64,000 nucleotides of DNA from contig NC_045150.1 in NCBI RefSeq assembly GCF_008831285.2, positions 5,344,001 to 5,408,000 on the forward strand, given 5' to 3'. Shown here piece by piece: positions 34,779 to 45,357 of this stretch. The stretch is from Nymphaea colorata (taxonomy: Eukaryota; Streptophyta; Magnoliopsida; Nymphaeales; Nymphaeaceae). The notes beneath the pieces were generated by a model, which saw only the letters and a program-made list of their open reading frames with translations, made no database searches and was not told the DNA's origin. The position numbers and the translations under genes were made by a program. Each line of letters begins with the position of its first letter. Positions within the stretch are counted from its first letter, which is position 1.

Positions 34779-34933
34779 AGGTTGCATTTGATAGCCTTGG
34801 ATCTATCTAAGATTCGAGGCTGCATAAAACGGTATGTTTGGGATCAGTAGCATGGATTTGCATGCTACATGTTAAAAACCATGGATTTAAGGTCAGATGG
34901 TTTTAAAATCCTCAGTTTAAACAAACCTATGTC
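34779..34933. mobile_element. MITE-like copy in MBD leader intron
   Basis: It begins with TTAGGTTGCATTTGATAG and ends with 'tttaaacaaacctatg'. It contains 'aaaaaccatggatttaaggt', which is also present in the copy at 49725-49750. It belongs with the elements at 15.1, 40.9 and 42.4/49.7 kb. Confidence 0.45.
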
Positions 34934-34938
34934 ACATA

Positions 34939-35016
34939 GGTGCGGGTGCGGGTGCGGGTGCGGGTGCCGATACGGGTACCGGTGCGGGTACGGGTACCGG
35001 TGCGGGTACGGGTACG
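34939..35016 (+). repeat. G-tract minisatellite (GGGTGC / GGGTAC units), quadruplex-prone
   Basis: Nine GGG tracts in 78 bases. The first four are spaced by exactly three bases (GGGTGCGGGTGCGGGTGCGGG), and later ones belong to an 18-bp unit 'gggtaccggtgcgggtac'. It lies in the leader intron of the MBD gene on the transcribed sense strand. Confidence 0.9.
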
Positions 35017-36566
35017 AATCATTTTTGTTGAATGGAGAAAATTATGTGACAAAAATAACAAATGAGGTGCTATGAGTACGTAGCTGTGTTGAAGATTTTC
35101 ACGGAATCACATGCCAACATCATAGTAACAATTTCAGATTAATAGGGTGGTTGTTATAACTGGTATTTCATATGAATAAGTGTGTTGCTTAGATATTTTT
35201 AATAGAAATGAAAAATGAAGATTTTTTTTTCAAATACTTTGGTTGTTTGTGGTTTACTCTAGCTGAAATGGAACAAATGCAGAGGGTAAGCAAAACAATT
35301 ATGTTAACAAAACTGTGGTACTTTCAGAAAAATGTAAACAATGACATAAAGCCTTAGGGTTCTAAGCCTCAGTGCTTTTTAAAGATTTAATAAAGAATTT
35401 GGATTACTAGAAAATATTGATTTATTTAAAAATTAAATTTTAAATGTTCAAAGGGCTTATGCGCTAGGTACTAACTAAGAAGCAGAAGAACGTAAGGCCT
35501 TCTAGTTGAAAGGTGCTCGCGGGCTTATGCACACATTTGACTAGAAAGATTTCATCATTTTATTATTTTATAATACTTTTTGGATTTTTTAGCAATGAAA
35601 AAGATCAAATATAGGGACGTAATACATGCAGACATTATTTCACAAGCATGAAAGGAATGATAGTAATTATGTCTTTCACTATTAACTATTATTTGACATA
35701 ATTGTTAAGTCTATTTACTTTTTCATTTTAGTGTAGTTTACAAAATGTTGGGTTTAAAGTTTAAACCTTGAGCATGACAAACTAACTTCCAAAATAGTCT
35801 TTAAAGATTATCGTTAACTTATGAAACTATGTGTTCGTTTCAGCATTTGTGCCTTTCTTCAAATGAAAAGCATGATAAACATAATTTTTAACCAGTAGCT
35901 AACTAAGCTGTCTTATTTTTTAATTTTATTTTCCTTAAATGAAAAATGGTCCCTCATGTAATGAAATACATGAGGATTCTGTACGTTCCAAACTAGGAAA
36001 GTAATTTTCCCATGCAAATGAAATGCTTTCTCTGTGACGGAAGATGAGCTGCTCAATAAATGGAAAATATAAAATGTGCCTCAGTATCATTCTTTGCTAT
36101 TTTTTGTGGGAGACAATGTTATCAATATCATTTTCTTATTGACCTATATGGGCTGATATTCTTAGTATTGACCCATGAATGAGAAGAAACAAGTGAATAT
36201 GAAGCTTGCAAAGTTTCTTTTGATCTTCTGATTAGTCTAAAATAGTTGTTCATTATTTAGTAATAGGCTGATATGATTCGAACCATATTGACTGATGGCT
36301 TGATTCACTGTATTTGTCAGCAAAATAATGCATGTCAGATCCTGATATTGACAAGACTAGGGGAGGCTTTAGATGTCTGGTCATGGGCATGATTTCACTA
36401 CATTCAAGTGAACTTCCCTGTTTATAGATAGGTGGTTTACTTTATGGGTTCCAACTTGGATTTTCCTTTTATCTGTCTTCCATTTGAATGACCTAGATTG
36501 TGTTTGTGTGTACTCGGTTCATGTTTTATAATTTTTCTGGTGCTCACAAATTTTTATTTATTGTAG
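35017..36566. other. Rest of the MBD leader intron
   Basis: AT-rich, without domains. The polypyrimidine sequence before the acceptor is weak (tttttatttattgtag). No other feature was recognised. Confidence 0.4.
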
Positions 36567-36571
36567 TTCAG

Positions 36572-39500
36572 ATGCATTCTCCACAAGGTTCTACAGTGGT
36601 TGAGCCTAAGGAGGAAAAGGAAGAAGTTTTTGAATCAGAAAAGTTGCTGCCAAATCTGCTTGTACCTGAAAAAGAGAGAGCAGATACTGTTGATTCAGGA
36701 GTCCCACTTTCAAAGGACGAAACACTTCAGAATCCTGAAAATATTCCTCCCCTTAGTGCATTAAGACCAGAAAATGAGGACCCTGCTTATGTTTCTAACC
36801 AGCTGGTAGTGTATGATCCTGAACATAATCAACCTACCCAGGTTTCTCCACCCGGTGAATCTACTGTATATCAGACACAGAACTCTTCCGGAAAATGTTC
36901 TTCACAGAGAGTCTTGCCTTCCATAGGGACATTTACTGTGCAGTGCGCTCTGTGCCTGAAGTGGAGGATAATTCCTACAAAGGAAGAATATGAAGCCATA
37001 AGAGAGACTATTATTGAAGAACCATTTGTTTGTGAGTACGCAAAGAAATGGCGCCCAGATATATCATGTGATGACCCACATGATCTTGAGCCGGATGACA
37101 CCAAAATTTGGGCAATCGACAAGCCAAATATCTCTCAGCCTCCTCCTGGATGGCAAAGATTGCTAAGGATTCGGAGCGAAGGGAGCAGTAAATTTGCTGA
37201 TGTGTATGTATACCTGATCTTGGTCCTGCTAATTTAGTTTCCTTGAACCATGCAAATGTGGTTACCTTTCATTCAGGTTCTGTCTTTGGCTTCTAGATGT
37301 CTGGTTCTGGTTGTCTTTCATGATGGTTTATATCTCTGTAAATAGTATTTAAAAAAAAAAATCTTCTCCTGGTTTGTAACTTTTTAACATTACACATCAC
37401 TTGTAACATCCAACATATAAGCTCTCTCTCTCTCTTGCCTGTTTGGACACTTTGCTACTTTGTATACTCCCAAGCTTCTTGTTGTCTGCTTTTTTAGATT
37501 TCCCTGTTCCTTTTTTCTGACTTAAAAATATATTTTTTTTCAGCTATTATGTTGCACCCACAGGAAAGAGATTGCGCTCAATGATTGAGGTTCAGAAGTA
37601 ATGCTCCTAACTTCATCCTTGTATTTCTCTTTGAACTGAAACCATCTTTCCTTAGCTAGCCATATTTCACTAGCAAGTAGTGGATTGGTTAGTTCTGTTA
37701 GCAAGTGAAGTTGGTCGTTCTTTGAAGATGCTAGAGGGCCATTGTAGCAGTTAAATTGACACTGTTTTTTGCTTGTATTGTTCAGGTTTTTGCTCAGCCA
37801 TCCAGAATACATGCAAGCAGGGGTAAACCTGTCTCAGTTTTCTTATCAAATTCCAAGACCGCTGAATGATGGTTATGTCAGAAAACGAGGTTCAGCACGT
37901 GCTGCCCATGCACATCCAAATGGTGATGTGAGCCTTCCTCTGCCAGAACCTGTAGAACCTGTAGAACCTTCAGCAGGTATATAACTATATAGTCATTTCA
38001 ATGTAGTTTGGTTAGGTTATCTTTTCAAGAGCAGCACTGCAGGCTCAGCCCTGCGGTTTAAGGGAGAGGCCCTTGAGGTGGAGCGGCCAGTATGAAAATC
38101 TTCTAAGTGGGTCTTCATTTGGTCCATTGGCTGTTTCTTGACAGGATTCTTGTTTTGAAAACAATATAAAAGTGCTTATTTTGAAATTATTGTAATCATT
38201 GCTGTTTTTGCTCGACCATAACATGTTCCCTGTGACATTTTCACATAAATACTTGTGGCTTGCTGTGGACATTTCCTTATATCCACTTAGAATTTGTCAT
38301 TGTCTCTATGTGCACTTGGAAGTCCAGGGGTTCCAGAGAATTGAGTTAAAACTAACGAAAAATTATCAGTTTGAAATAAACTCAAGGTATGAAAGGAAAA
38401 AGCAGCACGTGTTTGTGTAAAGGAGGAAATTCACAAACTAGAAATAAACTTATGTTTGAAAAGCACCTAGCAAAAGAGCTGCAACACAGAACGGGGATCA
38501 TTCCAAATAGACGAATCCTCACGAAACGATATATCACAGCAATAACTAGGGAAGACGCAGAGATGATCACGAAACGATATATCTCAGAACCTGCCGTTGC
38601 CGGCTCAAGATCATGTTTGAGTGACAGTTGAGTTAGTGCTGGTCGTTTTCTGATTAAGAGGTCAAATAAAGGGAACACAAACACAAACACAAACACAAAC
38701 ACTTAGAAAATAGAACACAAAAAACAGACGCAAACGGAACACAACAAACAGTCTCAAGAATCAAGATCGACAATTGTCGTCACTGGTATGGTCATTTGCC
38801 GGCAATAACTCGACTGTCACTCAAAAACAGACGCAAACAAAGGGAACACAAAAAACAGTCTCAAAATCGACGACTGTCGTCGCCGACGGTGAAAGCAGGG
38901 GTGGAAAATGAAAAAAAAATGCAAAATACCATCACAGTCGCCGCTGCTGTCACCTTTGTTTCGCTGCTGCAGTCGCCGAAGAGGACCCTGCGTTTGCCGC
39001 CCTTGCCTTCGCTGCCACTGTCGTCGCCGGAGAAGAGAAAACCTTAAAACTTAAAACGAAAAAGGGTTTCGAACTTAAGGTTTTTTAATGTTAAAATAGT
39101 TTTAAAAGATAAAATCAAATAATAGTTAAAATAAAAAAACGGACATATTTGGACTCGGTCAACTTTGACCGTGTCTAAAAGTGGACGGATACGGCCTCTG
39201 GTGCGTTGACCGTACCCGGTACGGTCAACGCCTCAAATTGGTGTACCGGGTGCCGTACCCGTACTGTACCAGTGTCATACCGGTACCGGACGGCCGTGTT
39301 ACAGTGCTTGGACCACTATATCTCAACTGCTGGTTTTAAAATGCTATGCTATATGGTACATGTAACACATGGTATTGTCAATCATTTGTCACTGACAATG
39401 GTCAATTATCAACAAACATGAGTTATTCAGTAGAATTATTCGTACTGTTTATGTAGTAAGTCTCATAAATTTCTGGATACAGCAAAAATGTTTTACATTA

Positions 39501-40237
39501 TTTATTGAAGTGCAGAAGAAAAACTTCCTGAAATGATACTTTTTGCCCTTAAAAACCACGAGGCTATATTGCTGTGTAAATGTCTATTATTTGTATGCAC
39601 TGAATAATAGACCAACAACGTCTCCACAGGCAATGTACCAGACTGTGTTAATGGAGCAACATCTCTTCATATCTCATTCCATACTTTCAATTTTGTGATA
39701 ATATTGGTTTTCAATTAATTATCCTGGTAGTGAGAAATCATCAGTTCTGGTCCTGGAATGTAGGGGAGAAAAATTTTACCTCATTTTGTATATGAGCGAT
39801 TTGCATTCTTTATGTGTTGCTGGAGCCTGGGGCCCGGTAGAGACTGTATCATGAAGATTTTAATCAAACCGTATTAAGGTTGTGAATAAATGATGTGATA
39901 TCGTATCCTTATTGTAAAGTACTTTGTGCACCCAACAAGTTTACCGATTCATCTTTATTCCATTATGTTAGTGGTGGTCCGTTGGCTTTGGAGGATCCCT
40001 ACATCAGTATTTCATATCTTTCTGCAGTGATACTATTATTTCATAAGCTCTTTTTTAAACTATCAAAATTGTGCCCCCACATTGTATTTTACTAATATAA
40101 ATTTCTTTGCAGTAAACCCTCTGGCATGGGCCGGTCCGCCATCCTATTCAGAATTGCAGGATAGCATGATCACTACAAGCTGTGCGGAGAATACAAAGCC
40201 TTCGCAGAGAAAGCGTTCGAGGCCTCAACTTGGCTAA
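36572..40237 (+). CDS. MBD2: CW-type zinc finger and methyl-CpG-binding-domain protein, 4 coding exons, 333 aa
   Basis: Nuclear chromatin protein of the plant MBD family. Coding exons are 36572-37203, 37544-37597, 37786-37976 and 40113-40237, all GT..AG with the frame kept. Residues 1-115 are acidic and probably disordered. The CW zinc finger (about 120-175) has its four cysteines at 125, 128, 154 and 166 and tryptophans at 131 and 160; in this family it binds histone H3 tails. The MBD (about 188-256) starts PPPGWQR and continues FADVYYVAPTGKRLRS and LLSHPEYMQ. The order CW then MBD is that of Arabidopsis MBD1/2/4/12; length and tail fit MBD2 best, but the subgroup is my inference. Plant MBDs of this group often lack firm methyl-CpG binding. 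A Pro-Val-Glu repeat (PVEPVEP) and a basic tail (SQRKRSRP) end the protein. Intron 3 is 2.1 kb and holds repeats. The ATG at 36572 is preferred to one at 36500, which lies before the splice acceptor. Confidence 0.9.
38380..39310. mobile_element. Repeat-bearing insertion in MBD intron 3
   Basis: It contains duplicated phrases: 'cacgaaacgatatatc' at 38520 and 38570, and 'aaacagacgcaaac...cagtctcaa' at 38722 and 38825. It also has an (ACAAAC)n run at 38679-38701. It ends in a GC-rich tail of 'ggtaccgg' and 'cggtacggtc' motifs at 39150-39300, a vocabulary shared with the 34.94-kb minisatellite. There is no coding capacity. Probably a non-autonomous transposon; the edges are estimates. Confidence 0.4.
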
Positions 40238-40847
40238 GGCTCAGAAACTTGGCTAAGGCTGCTTCTGACCGATGACAAATTAGTGTTGATGACTAGTGCG
40301 ATCTCCATTTTGCAAGATATGTGCATACTAGCCGGTGAGCTTTGCCCTTGGTGATCTCTCTGTGCTTTATTCTCCTGCAGTTTTGTTGGATCAAATGCAA
40401 AAAATGAACGTGGGGGAAGCTAGCCGTGTTGTATGTTGTGAGATTGTTGTGTGAAAATTTTTGAAATCAGAAAGGTAAAGTTGAAAAACGTTTACACATT
40501 TTCCCATTACACCTTGTCTATACCCTCCGGAAATCAGAGGAACAATTGCTACTAATCTGAAATAGTAATGTGGTGATTATTTTGTCATCCGGGGCTTACG
40601 CTTCTTCATTTTTTAATGGAATTAGCGCGAACCAAGACTTTGTATTAATACCCATTAAAAGAATGCAGATTCGTTCTCTCATTTACTGTAATCATTTCCT
40701 TTGTCAGGAACTTTGTATTTATGCACATAAATTCATATATTCAAAGGAGAGAAAACCGGTTTATTTTGTGTGCCTTAATCAGAAGATTATCTGTCCTGGA
40801 GCTTGGTTGTGTTTCATGACCTGAGGTGCATTATCCAGAATATTCCG

Positions 40848-41000
40848 GCATTGGTTTGTGCCTAAGGTTGCATCTGGGGATATCTGAGGTTGCATTAAAA
40901 AGTGTGCTTTGGTAACATGGGCGAGAGGGGTTCGATCTTAAATCCATGTATCGGAGATCACCACGGATCTAAGATGCATGTGAAACAAACACACCGTTAA
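40848..41000. mobile_element. MITE-like copy downstream of MBD gene
   Basis: The left end is CCTAAGGTTGCATCTGG and the right end 'gcatgtgaaacaaacacacc' (reverse GGTGTGTTTG). The interior phrases 'aaaaagtgtgctttgg' and 'ggagatcaccacggatc' match the copy split by the copia element at 42440-42487 / 49661-49830. Confidence 0.5.
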
Positions 41001-41309
41001 CCCGTGAAAAGAAAAATGTGCGTTGTTTTCCGTTAATGTTTATTGTTCCATTCTCCTCGTGTAGTTGGATTGGTAGATTCGTGAGGCCGTAACAATTAAA
41101 ACTTGATGCAAATATCCTCAGACTTTCTCTTCTATGTAGTCTTGGAGATCGCCCTGGAGAGGAAGCAAATCCGTAGTCCCTGCTCAAGTTAGGGTTGGCA
41201 AATGGTGTGACCCAAACAGGCTTTAACTTTCGGTAACAGAGCTTACTGTGTTCTGTTTGTGGGTTGAAAAAGGCTGAAATTCAAAGTTGTATCATGCAGC
41301 GCTAGGTAA

Positions 41310-41570
41310 AGAGTGGGTGTCAGTTCCGGTTAAGGCTAAGCCGGGTTTGGGCCACAAAAAATGACATTGCTCTGGGCTGACAAGTCTTGGACTGGACTCG
41401 GCCTCGGTTCAAAAATATATTTTTTAAAAAAGTATTTTTATTGTATGTTCATGTGTTTTTCATTATAGATATATATTTCATAATAAATATATATATTTAA
41501 ATATTTTTTTTATTAAAATCGGGTGGGGCTTCGGCCAACTTTGAACCGCCCTTGGTACCGAAACAGTACA
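41310..41570. mobile_element. Small element: GC-rich ends, AT-rich core (copy 2)
   Basis: It has the same architecture as 31520-31910: 'gtgggtgtcagttccgg...ggtttgggcc' at the left, an almost pure A/T core at 41410-41515, then 'gggtggggcttcggcc' and 'tttgaaccgcccttgg' at the right. No frame. Confidence 0.4.
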
Positions 41571-42439
41571 TGTATGTATTTTTTCTTCAATGGTAACGAA
41601 TCAAGATTAGTACCCACTTGGTTGAGGCAAATGGGTCACCTTTATGCGTACATAAAGAGATACTGGCTTCATCCTTTGGGGCCTCACCAGAACCCTTAGA
41701 AGACATGAACAACGAAAATTGAACTGGAACGTCTTCGATTTGCTGGGAAGTCCAATACTACAATGGAGGTGTGCCAAGTGCTTTGATTTAGTATTAATTT
41801 TCATTTTTTAATAATTGTGCATTTTATTTTTTTGCTAAAGAAGTATAAAATTTAATGTGATCGGATTTACAAAGGATTCTGATACGATTCAACAGATTCT
41901 TTCAAACTCATTACTGATCGATTCAATTTATAACCTAAATTTGAGGGCATTGCTGGGTACCATTGTTGTCGTCTCCCTCTAATGGGTGCAATTATTTTTT
42001 CAGGAGATATTTACGAACAGTTAATTTTTTCTTCTGATAATGACAAACCAAATCTTTTCAGTCATGGTTAATCCCCTAGGTTATCTTTGTATGAAAATTT
42101 AAGCCCTTGGAACACAGTACGTTCAAGTAGACAGGCCATTGCCTATCCCACTGTTCGACTCGTGTAGTATTATTTTCCTTTACAGTTAGGCACCCCTTAG
42201 GCCCTTAACGGCATTTGTTTATAAAAGAGAACTTTATAAATGGACACTCAAACTTTGATAATACGTGTAAACTTTATCCTTTCAAAATAATAGTAGCCGT
42301 GCATTATGATTAGTAATTTAAGAAGATGATTCATCTTACTGCTGCCAATATAGTATAGGAGACAAATTGAATCGCCAGAGATCTCTTCCCTCGGCATCTT
42401 CAACTCTACGACTTCTATAAGATAATAGATCAGCTACTC
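41571..42439. other. AT-rich intergenic stretch
   Basis: No gene, RNA or clear repeat was recognised. Confidence 0.4.
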
Positions 42440-42487
42440 TAAGGTTGCATTTGATAGATTTAGATCTAAAAAGTGTGCTTTGGAAGA
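42440..42487. mobile_element. Left fragment of a MITE interrupted by the copia element
   Basis: The sequence 'ctaaggttgcatttgatag...aaaaagtgtgctttgg' matches the left part of the copy at 40848. The right part (49661-49830, ending 'ggatctgaaacaaacacatcc') lies beyond the copia element, so the copia copy appears to have landed inside the MITE. Confidence 0.5.
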
Positions 42488-42721
42488 TGAAAAGCTTCAA
42501 GAATATCTTGAAAGAAAAAAGAAGAACGAGAATTCAGGATTGAATCTTTCGTCGTGTTTACATAGTTGAGAATACAACCTACATACCGAATAGGAAGTTA
42601 CAACAAAAGTGAATAAAAAGGCAAGAGATAAAAAAGTAAATCAGATCCAAAATTATAGGAGGAGATAAGTTTTCATCTCTTGCTGATCAAGTCAATCTTG
42701 ATTAAAAAACTTTCCTTAACA
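42488..42721 (-). repeat. 3' LTR of the copia element
   Basis: The minus strand reads TGTTAAGGAAAG ... GCTTTTCA. It shares nearly all of its length with 49417-49660, including 'aattcaggattgaatctttc' and 'cagatccaaaattatagg'. A purine-rich tract (GCGGGAGAT) lies just inside it on the coding strand, where a polypurine tract is expected. Confidence 0.85.
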
Positions 42722-43214
42722 ATCTCCCGCAATCTGCAGTTCCACTACATTGAGATTGTTTCTTAAAACTGTGAACATCGTTCCTCCAAGAGCCTTTGTC
42801 ATCCGATCTGCTAGTTGCTCTTTAGTTTGAATAAAGTTCACTTGTATCTCTCCCTTATTGGCGTGATCTCTAACGAAGTGAAAATCAATTTCAACGTGTT
42901 TGGTACGAGCATGGATTTGCTACTAGATATAAATCTCCTATATTATCGCACCATAGAACCGGTGTATCTTGTGAAGAGATATTCAATTATTTGATGGGTG
43001 ACTTTAACCATAGTATTTCTGCAACAGCACAAGCTAGGGACTTGTACTCAGCTTCAGTGCTGGACCAAGCTACTATTCTTTGTCTTTTGAAGGCCCACGA
43101 GATAATATTATTTCCTAAAAGTGCAACAAAACAACTAGTCGACTTTCGATCTTTCAGAGTATTCTTTTGACCATCATCCAACGAACCACTTTGGGAGAGT
43201 GCATGAATTGACAA
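42722..43214 (-). pseudogene. Copia RNase H remnant
   Basis: Minus-strand frames give DRKSTSCFVALLGNNIISW followed by WSSTEAEYKSLACAVAEI, the standard RNase H blocks of Ty1/copia Pol. Nearer the LTR, in other frames, are pieces matching the usual C-terminus (HVEIDFH..., ...LADRMTKALG-like). Frame breaks show it is dead. Confidence 0.85.
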
Positions 43215-44120
43215 ACACGATTCACTGCAAACGTAATATCAGGGCGTGTCATTGTAACATATTGTAGTGCACCTATCACACTTTGATATAGTGTGGTATC
43301 CGAAAAAGGAGGAGTCCTCAGTGGCTCTGAGATTTTTGGTAGTCACCATGGGAGATGTTGTGGGTTTAGCATTATCCATTTGAGCTTTGCGAAGAATGCT
43401 ATTGATGTAACTTTGTTGGCATAGATATATCTCTTCGGGTCGTCGGCACAGATATATCTCTCTGGGTCGTCGTTTGACTTCAATGCCTAGAAAATATGTG
43501 AGAGGACCAAGATCTTTAACCGAAAAGGTGAAACCAAGCTGTGTAACGATATGAGAAATGAGAGTTGGTGCAGACCCGGTGATGATCAAATCATCAACGT
43601 AAACAAGAAGATAAAGCCGATGACCATCGCAGGAATAAATAAGCAAGGATGCATCGGAGTGAGAGACCACAAAGCCATGATTAGTAAGAAAGCAACTCAG
43701 GCGATGATACCATGCGTGTGGAACCTACTTGAGCCCATACAGTGCTTTATCTAATTTGCAAACATAATGAGAAAAGGTGGTATCTTGAAATCTCTCAGGT
43801 TGGGCCATATAGACATCTTCGGAAAGATACCCATTGAAAAACACATTGTCAAAATCAAATTACCGTAAAGACCAACCAAAGTGGGTAGCTAAAGAGAGTA
43901 ATACCCTGATAGTGGTGGGTTTACGGTGGGACTAAAAGTTTCTTGTTAGTCAATACCAGCCATCTGAAGAAAATCTCACGCTACAAGTCAAGCTTTATGC
44001 CGTGCAATGGAACCATCAGGGTGACGTTTAATTTTGTACACCCATTTGGAACTGATAACATGGAAATCCGGTTGTGGCGGTACAAGATGCCAAGTTTTGT
44101 TTTTCTGTAATGCTGAGAAC
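43215..44120 (-). pseudogene. Copia reverse transcriptase remnant
   Basis: Read on the minus strand, blocks SSKWVYKIKRHPDG, KLDKALYGLKQ, YLLVYVDDLIITG (catalytic YVDD) and LGPLTYFLGIEV appear in order. At least four stops or shifts lie among them. Near 43421-43462 a stretch encoding (R)EIYLC is tandemly duplicated, adding about ten codons after FLGIEV. Confidence 0.88.
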
Positions 44121-44458
44121 TCAGTTTGCATAGCATTACAATGACTTCTTTAAAAGTCCTTGGTTCTTCTTGATGGCTGAAAAGACTTTTGGTTTTGATG
44201 AACCAGTCATAGAACAGTCATCATCGGATGAGATCAAGTGGGAGGATGGTATCAATAGCCAAATTGGACGTTGTTGATGAGAAAGGTGCATCCAGCACGG
44301 ATGGTGGATGGTGGCACTGATGTAGGATGTGCAGCCTCATTGATCAGCAGACTGAGGGCCGGCCCGGCCAGGCCCTGTCGGACCCGGGTCCGGGCCAGGA
44401 AAAGCTGGCCCGGGCTGGATAGGCCGGCCCGGCCCGACTCCTGTCCTCGGGCCTCCGT

Positions 44459-44925
44459 CCCCCGCTCCCCTCCCTCAGTCCTCTCAGCTCCCCATCTCCC
44501 TCAAACCCTCTCCCTCTTTGCTCCCCCTCTCCCTCTCCCTTCCCGTTTCCCTCTCCACTCCCCCTCTGCTCTCCCTTCCCATCTCCCTCTCCGCTCCCCT
44601 CTCCCTCTCCCTTCCCGTTTCCGTCTCCGCTCCCCCTTTGCTCTCCCTTCCCATCTCCCTCTCCGCTCCCCCTCTCCCTTCCCATCTCCCTCTCCCTCTC
44701 CCCCTCTCCCTCTCCCTCTCCCCCTCTGCTCTCCCTTCCCATCTCCCTCTCCCTCTCCGCTCCCCCTCTGCTTCCCTCTCCCTCTCCGGTCCCCCTCTCC
44801 CTATCCCCCTCTGCCCTCTGCCTCCGTCCCCCTCTGCCTCTGTCTCCCTCTCTGCTCCTGTCTCCCTCTCCCCCTCTCCCTCCTCCTCCGTCTCCCTCGC
44901 CACTCCCCCTCCTCCTCCGTGTGGG
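44459..44925. repeat. Long polypyrimidine (CCCTCTCC)n tract
   Basis: About 470 bases of almost pure C and T on the + strand, built from CCCTCTCC and CCCTCTGCT type units with local mirror symmetry. It produces long open frames on both strands (Leu/Pro/Ser one way, Arg/Glu/Gly the other) that are not genes. Confidence 0.92.
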
Positions 44926-45201
44926 CCGTCGGCGGGGACCCAACGGCTGTAGCCGGAGGGCGACGGGAGGGCGGGGGAAGAGGGGGGGCGGGACTCGGGA
45001 GGGCGGGGAAAGGGCGTCGAGGAGGGGAAAGGAGGGCGGGCCGGGCCAAGACACATTAAATACAACATATGCCAAGATATAAGAATACGACGATGTCTGC
45101 TGTCATAGCCTAAATTTTTCTGATGTTGACTAGCATAATAAGAAAATACATGGAGTAGTCTTTGGAAAGAAAATTAAAGTGTAGTATAAATTCAATCCCT
45201 C

Positions 45202-45357
45202 GAGGGATTGAAAAGGAAAGGAAAGGAAAGAGCACAACTGTTGCTTCCTTCCCCTGCACGAGGCACACCTGGAGGAGTGCTTGGAGGGATTAGAAAGGAA
45301 AGGAAAGAGCACAAACTGTTGCTTCCTTCCCCTGCACGAGAGACAGGGCACACCTGC
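45202..45357 (+). repeat. Two-copy tandem repeat, about 80 bp
   Basis: The unit 'gagggattnnaaaggaaagg ... ttgcttccttcccctgcacg ... gcacacctg' starts at 45202 and again at 45284. The second copy has lost a few bases and gained 'agacag'. Confidence 0.85.

Noticed and set aside
36500-36571. Upstream in-frame ATG for the MBD protein
   Set aside because: It lies before the splice acceptor at 36565-36566 and would be intronic; the residues are hydrophobic and unlike the family.
44271-45075. Frames of 262 and 243 codons on opposite strands
   Set aside because: Both are translations of the CCCTCTCC tract (Pro/Ser/Leu or Arg/Glu/Gly); overlapping low-complexity frames on both strands are not genes.
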